The notes beneath the pieces are model-generated. The model was not told the origin of the DNA. It searched no databases and saw only the letters and a list, made by a program, of their open reading frames with translations. Shown here one piece after another: positions 55,525 to 64,000 of a stretch of DNA of 64,000 nucleotides; positions within the stretch are counted from its first letter, which is position 1; each line of letters opens with the position of its first letter. The stretch comes from Leptodactylus fallax (lineage: Eukaryota > Chordata > Amphibia > Anura > Leptodactylidae), in NCBI GenBank assembly GCA_947044405.1, contig CAMRHE010000011.1, positions 5,624,501 through 5,688,500 on the forward strand, written 5' to 3'. Made by a program: the position numbers and the translations under genes.

Positions 55525-55790
55525 GCCCCACACAGTATAATATGCTCCCCAGTGGCCCCCACACAGCATAATATGTTTCACAGTGGCCCCCACATAGTAT
55601 TAAATCCTCCACCATGGCCCACACACAGTATTATATGCTCCACAGTGTCCCATACAGTGTAATATGCTCCCCACAGTGGCTCCACACAATATAATATACC
55701 CACAGTGGCCGCCACACAGTATAATATGCTCCATACATATTATAATATGTATAGCTATATGCTCCACACAGTATAATATGCTCCTGAGAC
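55525..55790. repeat. 31-bp-type tandem array
   Basis: About eight units of the CACACAGTATAATATGCTCC + CAGTGGCCCC type, matching the arrays in the hAT elements. Confidence 0.8.
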
Positions 55791-55975
55791 CCCTGAGTAT
55801 AATAAGTAGAGGCTCAGGGGAAGTGATTAAAAATAACAAAAACTTATACTCACCTTCACCTCTCCTGGATATCCTCGCTCCATCCGACTCTCTTTAATAT
55901 CTTCAGTCCTCTTCTGCCTGTTGACTGAGGTGACGCGTCCCAGACCTCAGATCTTTGCGTAACCCCGCCCCTTAG
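55790..55975. promoter_or_regulatory. Partial, decayed hairpin/donor module
   Basis: TGAGACCCCTGAGTATAATAAG is a damaged half of the hairpin. AATAACAAAAACTTATACTCACC gives a minus-strand AAG|GTGAGTATAAG (plus-strand ACTCAC about 55848-55853). The core has TGACGCG instead of TGACGTCA. The right half of the module is not present. Confidence 0.3.
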
Positions 55976-56932
55976 CTCCCAAAACATTTCTCGTCAAGAC
56001 GCCCCAGCATGCCCCCTTCCTATGTGTTGTCACAGGTCCACCTGCCCACATCCGGCCCTACCACACCTACCTCCAGCCACCCCTAACAGGTGTCCGGTGC
56101 AAGTTTGGTCTGGTCTAACATCCTCCCTCCCCCCTCCATATCCTCCCAAAGGAAAAATGCAGGTGTCACACTGATTTATGATACAGCTTAATCCAGCCAT
56201 ACATTCAGGCATCCACAGATTGATCCAACCATATAATCAGGCTTAATTACCCTCCCCGAGCTGAATGTTTCACACATCACACTCTATTATACGCTGGTTA
56301 TTGCAGAGTTCGCTAAAATCACTAACCTTTTCCTTTTTGCTACACCAGATGATGTAGGTTATATTATATCGGGGATATTGCTCCATAGGCATGTCCTGCG
56401 TCGATTAGAATGAAGCGCGGACTGATTGCGCGTGCTAATGTGTGTATGAAGCCATATCTGGGGGCATGTCTAAAAAAGCACAGCATTATGTGGTTGTGAA
56501 ACAACAGATCCTCCCCCCCCGAACACACGGGGGCTTTCAGCCATTCACACTTTCCCCCACCCCCTCGTGCATAGGCAGATCTGTTGTAGTGTAGCGATGT
56601 AGCAGAGCTGTGGTAGTGTAATATTGTGTGATTCAGCAGAGTTGATGTGGTGTTATACAAAATTGAGCACAAGCAAAAAATGCAAAGTTTAAAAAGTTTA
56701 TTCTGCCGATAACCAACTGTGGGGAACTGCTTAGGTAGATGCTTGGTAGCAGTGCAGGAAACAGGGACACAGAAACTGGATCACACTCAAGTTTGGTGTT
56801 GATTCACTTGATGCATAAACAGGTTGCCTTTACAAAGTCATGAACAGAAAACAAACAAAAAAAAAAAACCCTTTTCAGCTGAGAACTATTACAGAAACAG
56901 ACCCTATCTATACAAGAGTCTGGCTACCAGAC
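55976..56932. other. Unassigned DNA
   Basis: CpG-poor pyrimidine-rich sequence without gene structure. From about 56700 to 56932, continued beyond the hAT element at 59600-59835, is one dispersed element of unknown type that served as the insertion target. Confidence 0.4.
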
Positions 56933-57774
56933 CAGAGGCGTAGCTAGGGGTTCAGCACAGGGGGGGGCGAACACGTCCAAGTGGGCCCCCAACTTGGACA
57001 TGTTTGTATACTGATACTATCAGTATAAGGTGAGCGTATAGTGGTATATAGCAGCTCTACACAGGGCTCTGCAGACAATTTAGGTGAATACAGGACAGTA
57101 ACATTTTGTGACTTACCGGTGACGTCTCTGACTAATCCTTCACATTCCGCATCTCTTTCATCCGAATGGCCATGACCACTTCTTCCAGTCTCTGTAAAGT
57201 TTGCAACACAGACATCTTTGGGTCCTCACTTTTCCAGGCACCTGACCCACATTGTCCTCACCTACACAAAGCCCCCATCCTGCTGCTACCCCCAATTATA
57301 AAATATATAATATATGTATATAATGAATAATACCCCCAAGTGCATCTTTAAATTAATAACTTCCCTGTGCACCCCCTTTAAATAGTGCCCCTTATTAATA
57401 ATGTCCCAGGTATTTCCTAATTGAAAAGGGAAAAAAAAAAAAACATGGGAAAAAAAATTATTGGGGTTCCAATACCCAGGACCCCCAGGATCAGCTGTTT
57501 GAATGAACCGTGGTACCTGTGTAAGTGCCGTGACCCCTTCTCTATGAAAAGAATGACATAGCGACCATGTAATGTAACTACAGCCTCGTCCTATACACGT
57601 CTATGTGACAAGGCTGTAATTACATCACACGGTCACTATAAACAGACAGCATGTGATATAAACAGGCGCCATAGCCCCTTCATACAGCTGATCAGTGGGG
57701 AATCACTTATCTCTTATTGATGATTTATTCTGAGGATAGACCATCAATAAAAATGAGATGGAAAACACCTTAAG

Positions 57775-58354
57775 GCTAAGGCCCCACATGGCGTCCCGCA
57801 GCAAAAAACAGCTGTGGGAAAAAACGTGGCAGAGACGCATCGCGGTTTTCCTGCAGCACTTTCCACAGAAAGTTCACAAAGGTTTCCTCTGCGGACTTTC
57901 TGCTTCAATTATATCTATAGGGAAACCGCCGGCGTTTCAGTAGGTATAATTGACATGCTGCGATTTCCAAAACTGCAACTGTTTTGGAAATCGCAGCGTT
58001 TCTGCTGCGCATATTTTACTGCAAAGTGGGGATGGGATGGGGCCCCTTGTGGCGAAAATCCACAGAAAAAAACCGTGGCATTCTAGCAAATCCCATCCAC
58101 ACATTGCGGAAAAATATGTGCAGCAGACACACTGTGATTTCCAAAAACGTTGCGGTTTTGGAAATCGCAGCATGTCAATTATACCTACAGAAACTCTGGC
58201 GGTTTCCATATAGGTGTATTGAAAACAGAAAGTCCACAGAGGAAACCTCTGCGGACCTTCTGTGAAAAGCGCTGTGGGAAAAAACACAATGTTACCGCCA
58301 TGGTTTTTCCTGCAGTGCTTTTTTGCTGCAGCCCGCTACGTGGGGCCTTAGTCT
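57775..58354. mobile_element. Foldback MITE, about 580 bp, inside hAT element 4
   Basis: The arms GGCTAAGGCCCCACATGGCG at the left and CGCTACGTGGGGCCTTAG at the right are complementary. The inner arms also pair (AACCTCTGCGGACTTTCTG-type sequences, TTGACATGCTGCGATTTCC / GGAAATCGCAGCATGTCAA). It can therefore fold over most of its length. Open frames in both directions show the same residue pattern, as expected of a palindrome. Present as a half copy at 42368-42745. Confidence 0.75.
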
Positions 58355-58389
58355 TAATAAGGTGCAAGTGCCACTTTCATTAAATTAAA

Positions 58390-58670
58390 TTGACCCTCAT
58401 ATTATGCCCCTGATTCCCCCTGACATAAATAATGCACCACTAATGACCCCTTATATCAATGACCACCCCTTATGTTCATAATGCCTTCTAATATAAATGA
58501 TGCCCCCTAATGTCTCCTTATATAACTAACCTCCCCCTTGTATTAATAATACCCCCCAATAACCCTTATATAAATGACCCCCCCATCGTCATAATGCCCC
58601 CTAATGAATCCTCCCTTATAGTTATATTTCCCCCTCCTAACCACCCCTTATACTATTAATATACCCACCA
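58390..58670. repeat. AT-rich degenerate minisatellite
   Basis: Irregular units such as CCCCTTATATCAATGACC and CCCCTAATGTCTCC, related in style to the CCCTTATAAATAATAG arrays. Confidence 0.6.
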
Positions 58671-58674
58671 AAAA

Positions 58675-58870
58675 AAAAGTCACACTCACCTACTTGCAAT
58701 GATGATGAATGGAGCCACCGGCGCTTCCTCCCTGTCCACGCACAGGACGTCTGTGTCTGAGCGCGGGCGGCGCAAAATTGTGACGTCATTGTGCCGCCCA
58801 TGCTGAGAAGCAGACATCCATCTGTGGTCTCAGCGTCTTGTAAACCGCAAGCCTGTATTGGCTTGTGGTT
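58675..58870. promoter_or_regulatory. CpG-rich core with perfect CRE and leftward donor-like site
   Basis: Minus-strand TAG|GTGAGTGTG (plus-strand ACTCACCTA at about 58684-58692) and TGACGTCA at 58781-58788. A GCAAGCC / GGCTTGC-type inverted pair (about 58846-58870) follows. Same pairing of signals as in the other hAT-type elements. Confidence 0.35.
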
Positions 58871-59599
58871 TACAAGACAGTTAACACCAGGAAGCCTTTT
58901 AACTAGATCGGCGTCTGCAGACACCGATCTAGTTAAAAGCTAGATACGCCTCTGACTGTTGGGTTCAGTTTTGGGATTCACTGTCACCTGACCTATCTGA
59001 TACTGATGACCTCTCCTATGGAGAGGTCATCAGTATCAAATATCTTCAAAACTAAACAACTCTTTTAAAAGTGCTGAAAAGGGACACTGTTAAGATCACA
59101 CAAATACAGCCTATTAAACTTAGTACTGACCACTTTTGAAACTGCAGCTTGGCCTAGAAGGACCCTGATGTGGAGGACACCCTGCAGAATGACCTGTTGC
59201 TACTTTCTGCAGTATCTGTTAGCACATAGAGCACAGGCAGGGACCAGGGGGCGGAGTTTCGGCGCGCTGCGCGTCACGTGCCGACGCTCTGCTCTAATCA
59301 GTTGCAGGTATCGTTCCCTGCTCAACCTCAGTCAGCCAGTAAGCGGTGAGCAGGATAAGTAAGCGCTGTAAAAGTCAGCAACGTGCGCTGCTCAGCGCTA
59401 CACATCTTGGGCTGGTTCCTCACTTGGTTAATATGTCTTCCTCAGCCAGGGAGTGAGGAACCAGTCTAGGATGTGTAGCGCTAAGCAGCTGATGTAGATA
59501 CAAATCTTTTGATACCGTTAGTGGGCCCCCACCTTCTCACTGGGCCCGGGGCCGTCGCCCCCCTCCCCCCCCCCCGCTAGCTACGCCTCTGTACCAGAC

Positions 59600-59938
59600 T
59601 CTTGCTCTGGTTACTACAGATGGGTGGCATAGAGTTACCTTGATGCAGATTCAGATACACAGGTCAGTTTCCTCAGTGTAGTGCCACACCTCCTAGTTCT
59701 GACACACAACCTATATCAGGCCTTAATTAGTCACCTGACCTCCCTGCTGTGGGCTTCTATCACACACCCTTTAACTGCCCGGCTGGAACATACCTGCTCT
59801 CCCAAACCACACCCTTCACTTTGTCACACATCGTACAGAAATGCTGCAATGTTACATCACACATATATAAATTAAAAGATAGGTTTAACAGAGTTAGAAT
59901 AGTAATAATATACACACAAGCAATTTGATCTAACAAAA
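59600..59938. other. Continuation of the hAT target element; unassigned
   Basis: Contiguous with sequence before 56925 once the hAT element is removed. C-rich stretch (CACACCTCCTAG, CACCTGACCTCCCTGC). No protein signature that I can identify. Confidence 0.35.
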
Positions 59939-60380
59939 ATGCTCTTTAGCTATGTCTTTCTCCCATACTATGATGTTTCTGAGCTAAATTTTATCGATGA
60001 TGAAACGGTCAATTGGAAATTCGCAAAAGGGCACCACACGATCAACAAAAACACAAACATTTTTATAGTGTGTTTTACAACAGCCTACACCAGACTAGAG
60101 CTCTACGCCCTTCTGGACAGACTGCAGGAAAGGTGCCTTTATCACAACATGGATTCTGTCATTTTTGTTCATCGTGAAGGTGACTGGCTGCCCCCTTTAG
60201 GCGGTTATCTGGGTGAACCAGCAAAATACCAGATAACACACACATCAAGGTTTTGAAGGTAAAGGGGATAACGCTAAATGTTGCTAATGCACGGGGTGTT
60301 AATTTAGACAGCCTAAAGGATTTAGTTTTGGATTACATCTGCAATCGCGATCTTGAAATTTATCCAGAAATTTATATCTG
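59939..60380 (+). pseudogene. Polinton/Maverick-type DNA polymerase B fragment
   Basis: The translation from 59939 contains CFTTAYTRLELYALLDRLQE, then RCLYHNMDSVIFVHREGD, then PPLGGYLGE. This is the palm region of the protein-primed family B polymerase of Polinton elements and related adintovirus-like elements (family patterns AxARLxLYxxL and YxDTDSxIF, then PLGxYLGELT). The catalytic DTDS box is altered to NMDS, removing an essential aspartate. Roughly 20-25 residues after YLGE are missing. A frameshift at about 60247 is followed by KVKGITLNVANARGVN in another frame to about 60380. No integrase, ATPase, protease or capsid gene and no terminal repeat is visible nearby. It is a small dead remnant; exact lineage cannot be settled here. 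Confidence 0.8.
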
Positions 60381-60499
60381 TGGAGCAGCCAGGTTTTGTT
60401 AGAAATAAGAAGGCAGAGTGAAACAAGATCACTGTGCAAAACGCAGAGGTATGTATACACAAAGAGACGTCTGCAAGACGATTTTACAACACCACCTCC

Positions 60500-62570
60500 C
60501 CGTATCAGTTATAGTCCCCCTTATCTGTAATAGCCCTTTTATAAATAATAGTGCTCCTTTATTAATAGTTCTCCCTTATTAATAATAGCCCTCTCATAAA
60601 TAGTAGTTCCCATTATCAGTAATAGCCCCCTTATAAATAAAACCTCCAGTAACAATAACACCCCTGTTATAAATATTAGCCCCTTTAACAATATCCCCAT
60701 TATAAAGTTTCCATTATAATACCCTGCCTTTATAAATAAGTTTCCCCCTTATAATAGCTCTCCTTATATATAATAATTTCCCTTTATAATAGCCCTCTTA
60801 TACATAATAGTTTCCTCCATTATAAATAATAGCCCCCTTATATATAACAGTCTCCCCCTTATAATAGCCCCCCCTTACATTACAGTCTCCCCCTTATAAT
60901 AGCCCCCTTTTATATAAAAGTCAGCACCTTATAAATAATAGTTCCCCCTTTATATATAATAGTCTCCCCTTATATATAAGGGGGGGACTGTTATATGTAA
61001 AGGGGAACTATTATTTGTATAATAAATCTATCTCTTATCTATCTATATATATCTATATCTATATATAGGGGAGACATATACAGTATAAGGAGGACTATAT
61101 ATATAGGGGAGACATATACAGTATAAGGAGGACTATTATAAGGGGGAGATTGTTATATATAAAGGGGGTATTATTTATAAGGGAGGAACTATTATATAAG
61201 GGGCTATTATAATGGGGAGATTGTTATATATAAGGGGGCTATTATTTATAAGGGAGAAACTATTATTTATAAGGGGGAGACTGTTATATATAAGGGGGCT
61301 ATTATTTATAATAATCTCCGCCTTATAAATAATAGTTTCTCTCTTATAAATAATAGCCCTCTTATATATAACATTCTCCACCTTATAAATAATAGTTTCT
61401 CCCTTATAAATAATAGCCCCCTTATATATAATAATTTCCCCTTATATATAATAGCACCCTTATCCCACCACTGCCAACTACATTTTAAAGCACAGTGGAA
61501 TTAATGGTGCTATATAAATAAACAATAATAATAACAGTCTCACCATTATAATAGCCCCCTTATATATAATAGTTCCCCCTTATAATAGCCCTCCTTATAT
61601 TGTTTCCTCTTATAATAGGTCCTTATATATAACAGTCTCCCTATTATAATAGCACCCCTCATAAATAATTGTTCATCCCTTATAAATAATTGCTCCCGTT
61701 ATATATAACAGTCTGCGCCTTATAAATAATAGTTCCTGCCTTATAAATAATAGCCGCCTTATATATAATTCCCCCTTATACTGTATATAATAGTTACCCC
61801 CTTAAAATAGCACCCTTATAACAGTCTTCCCATTATAATAGCCCTCTTATATATAATAGTTCCCTCTTATAATAGCCACCTTATATATAAGTCTCCCATT
61901 ATAATAGCCCTTTTTATATTATTTCCTCTTAAGTAGATCCTTATATATAACAGTCTCCCCATTATAATAGCACCCCTCATAAATAATAGTTCCTCCCTTA
62001 TATATAATGATCCACCCTTATAATAGTCCACCTTATTTATAATAGTTTACCCCTTATAAGGGGGTTATTACAAGGGGGAACTATTATTTATAATGGGGAC
62101 TATTATAAGAGAGGAACTGATATAAGAGGGCTATTATAAGGGGGAGACATATATAAAGGGGCTATTATAAGGTGGGAACTATTATATATAAGGGGGGGCT
62201 ATTATAATGAGAAGACATAAAGAAGGTGGAACTATTTATAAGGGGTGCTATTATTATAAGTAGATAGTAATATATATTATTATAATAATATTAGGGGGAA
62301 CTATTATTTATAAAGGTGCTATTATATGTAAGGTAGGAACTATAATATATAAAAGGACTATTATAAGGGGGAACAATTATATACAATAGCCCCCCCTTAT
62401 ATATAATAGTTCAACTCTTATAATAACCCCCTTATAATCAATAGTACCAACACTATAAATAATATCCCCTCTTATAAATAATAGTTTCCCCCCCTTTTAA
62501 CAGTTTCGCCCTCTTATAAATAATAGCTCACCCCTTATAGCCCCACTTATAGCCCTTCACCCCTTACAGC
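60500..62570. repeat. 2-kb AT-rich minisatellite with orientation switches
   Basis: Degenerate ~17-22 bp units around CCCCTTATAAATAATAG fill the region. Orientation is direct to about 60978, inverted to about 61305, direct to about 62058, inverted to about 62380, then direct. A short TCTATC/TATATC tract (61026-61070) and a two-copy piece GGGGAGACATATACAGTATAAGG (about 61066, 61097) interrupt it. Related blocks are at 3430-3870 and 58390-58670. Confidence 0.9.
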
Positions 62571-62599
62571 CCCACTTATCAGATCCCCTTTCCCTTTCC

Positions 62600-62880
62600 A
62601 TGAAGAAAAAAAAAATCTTTTACTTACCTTACCGCGATCCCATGATGAGTGAAGCAACCAAACTCTGGAACAGGTGGCAGGTTGCAGTGACGTCATCATA
62701 CCACATGCGCCGTGACGTTCCATGAGTTACTGTTAGTCTGTGGCAGAGCAGGGACTTTTCAGCTCCCTGCTCTGTCACAGGCAGAAACAGTATCGAAGTG
62801 TGCAACACAGCTCGCTGAAACAGCTGTGGAGCTCCCCGGAATCGAGCTCTTGGTATTGGCCCCCAGTTTTTAGCCAGGAG
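62600..62880. promoter_or_regulatory. CpG-rich core with perfect CRE and leftward donor-like site
   Basis: TTTACTTACCTTACCGCGATCC gives minus-strand AAG|GTAAGT (plus-strand ACTTAC about 62621-62626). TGACGTCA lies at 62688-62695. GCAGAGCAGGGACTTTTCAG / CTCCCTGCTCTG form an inverted pair (about 62742-62775). Likely the end of another hAT-type element whose termini I cannot define. Confidence 0.35.
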
Positions 62881-64000
62881 GTAATATCCTATTGTCCTCA
62901 ATATGAGAGGGGGTGAGCTAGACACTAGCTAGTATTAGAAAAGGGAAGTTTAACTTCTCTCATAGCACCTTCAACACCGTAGGTTAGTTATTGAAAACTA
63001 GAGCTAACAGTCCCATGTCATTGGTCCCCAGGCTCACAGAACTAAGTATTCATAACTTGCAGATTATTGAACACCTTAAATTTAGGTATCCACAAACAAA
63101 ATGTGCCCTGCATTTCCCCAATAGTGGTTGGAAAGGAGGACTAGATCTCAAGGATCACTCAATGGAATGGGTTAAAGGGTTAAGGAATGGGTGAAGACCA
63201 TATCCACTCTTGTTTGTGTGTGTAAAGTGCCATAGGTGCGGAACCTACTGTTGCAAGTGAATTGTTCCTCCATGTTGCTTTGTAATACTGTTTAATGTAT
63301 TCATATATACATTTTCTATGCAGCTTTCACCACTCCCTCAATGATACCTATAGACTGCAGAACTACTGAGCCTAAGGGTAAAATTGTCACTAAGTATGAT
63401 ATTTTCTTGCTCAAAATAAAGTATTATTATTCATACTTAGCAGACAGACTTTTTCTACCTTATGCTTAACTATAAAGTTTTACAAAACATTTTCAACTGG
63501 GTGCAGTTTAACATTTGCTTATGAGCCTCCCATTAAAATATATGATTCTAGTGCAATGCTGTCGTGTTTAGGACACAATTAATCATGTCAGGTTCATCAT
63601 TGTTGTACCTACTGTATACCTTCCCAGACAAGCGATTTGTAATCCTCTGCAGAAATATTCATTTGAGACACAGTTTCATCAGTCTACATCTCTTCATCTT
63701 AGATGAGACCCTCCTGTGTAAACCAAAGAAGAATATAATTAAGCCTCAGTCAATTTTAGCTATAGTGTCGAATAATTACAGCAGCGAGGGGTATTGTTTG
63801 GGTATACTTAATTTGCAAAGAGCATACTGTTAGTTGCCAGAGGTGTTGCGAAGATGCAGAACTTGTTTTGTAAATACTAAATATTTTTTTGATGCAAATA
63901 TATTTTGCTTATTTACTTTATTAATTGATGCTGCATTTAATGCACTGCTATGGATATGTGAATTATGCTTAAGCTCATGATTAATGTTAAGTGTTAAATA
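62881..64000. other. AT-rich intergenic DNA, nothing recognised
   Basis: No coding or repeat signature. The small open frames at 62991 and 63564 have no known motif. Confidence 0.5.

Larger units (their letters stand above)
56933..59591. mobile_element. hAT-type element 4, copy 2 (2.66 kb)
   Basis: The left end CAGAGGCGTAGCTAGGGG and right end CCGCTAGCTACGCCTCTG are inverted repeats of about 15 bp. A perfect 8-bp duplication, TACCAGAC, flanks it (56925-56932, 59592-59599). No transposase. Inside are CRE/donor sequences (57112, 58690-58790), a TTAA-type MITE in inverted orientation (about 57460-57775), a foldback element (57775-58354) and an AT-rich minisatellite (58390-58660). Confidence 0.92.

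Noticed and set aside
1..64000. Host protein-coding exons, tRNA or rRNA genes
   Set aside because: I looked for conserved protein segments with splice sites and for cloverleaf or A/B-box signals and found none that I could support.

Overview
This window looks like repeat-dense intergenic DNA from a vertebrate with a large, transposon-rich genome, most probably an amphibian and probably a frog. This rests on the mix of several Tc1 subfamilies, piggyBac, L1/Tx1-like and L2/Rex1-like LINEs, many hAT- and Kolobok-type non-autonomous elements, and degenerate AT-rich repeats that I recall from neobatrachian frog genomes; the species call is inference. I see no convincing host exon, tRNA or rRNA. 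Every protein-like signal comes from a mobile element.

Left third (1-14586). A minus-strand L1-like LINE spans roughly 2296-10980 and has been cut up by later insertions: a 3.2 kb hAT-type element (3242-6434, 8-bp target duplication), an unidentified ~2.2 kb element (about 6951-9110), and inside that a second hAT-type element (7628-8774, 8-bp duplication). Small TTAA-type and TTA-type inverted-repeat elements lie at 673-1015, 12569-13072 and 13542-13874.

Middle (14587-37450). A Tc1 element (14589-19026) carries a piggyBac element (15167-18033) inserted at a TTAA in its transposase gene. A second Tc1 subfamily (DD38E spacing) is present three times: 22005-23629 with an open 350-residue transposase, and decayed copies at 30133-31735 and 46298-47932. 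The first of these sits inside a copy of a compound hAT element whose other copy is at 52028-54459. A much older piggyBac pseudogene lies at 31977-33640, and a third Tc1 type (34961-36549, broken) sits in a block of degenerate ~230-390 bp repeats.

Right part (37451-64000). An L2/Rex1-like LINE with an open 498-residue reverse transcriptase frame (38615-40111) is followed by a second minus-strand L1-like LINE (about 40815-44036) interrupted by a hAT element (41548-42874). A fourth Tc1 type (50113-51712) is structurally complete with a 340-residue DD34E transposase. Further right are the second copies of two hAT families (52028-54459, 56933-59591), a decayed Polinton-type DNA polymerase B fragment (59939-60380) and a 2 kb minisatellite whose orientation flips four times (60500-62570).

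The most unusual signal is a recurrent non-coding module inside the hAT-type elements: a CpG-rich core with TGACGTCA-type (CRE/ATF) sites, flanked by outward-facing 5' splice-donor consensus sequences (GTRAGT) on both strands, then by perfect 16-20 bp hairpins containing ACTCTGGGGTC/GACCCCAGAGT, next to arrays of a shared ~31-bp minisatellite. It looks like a portable two-way promoter plus first-exon donors; that reading is a hypothesis.
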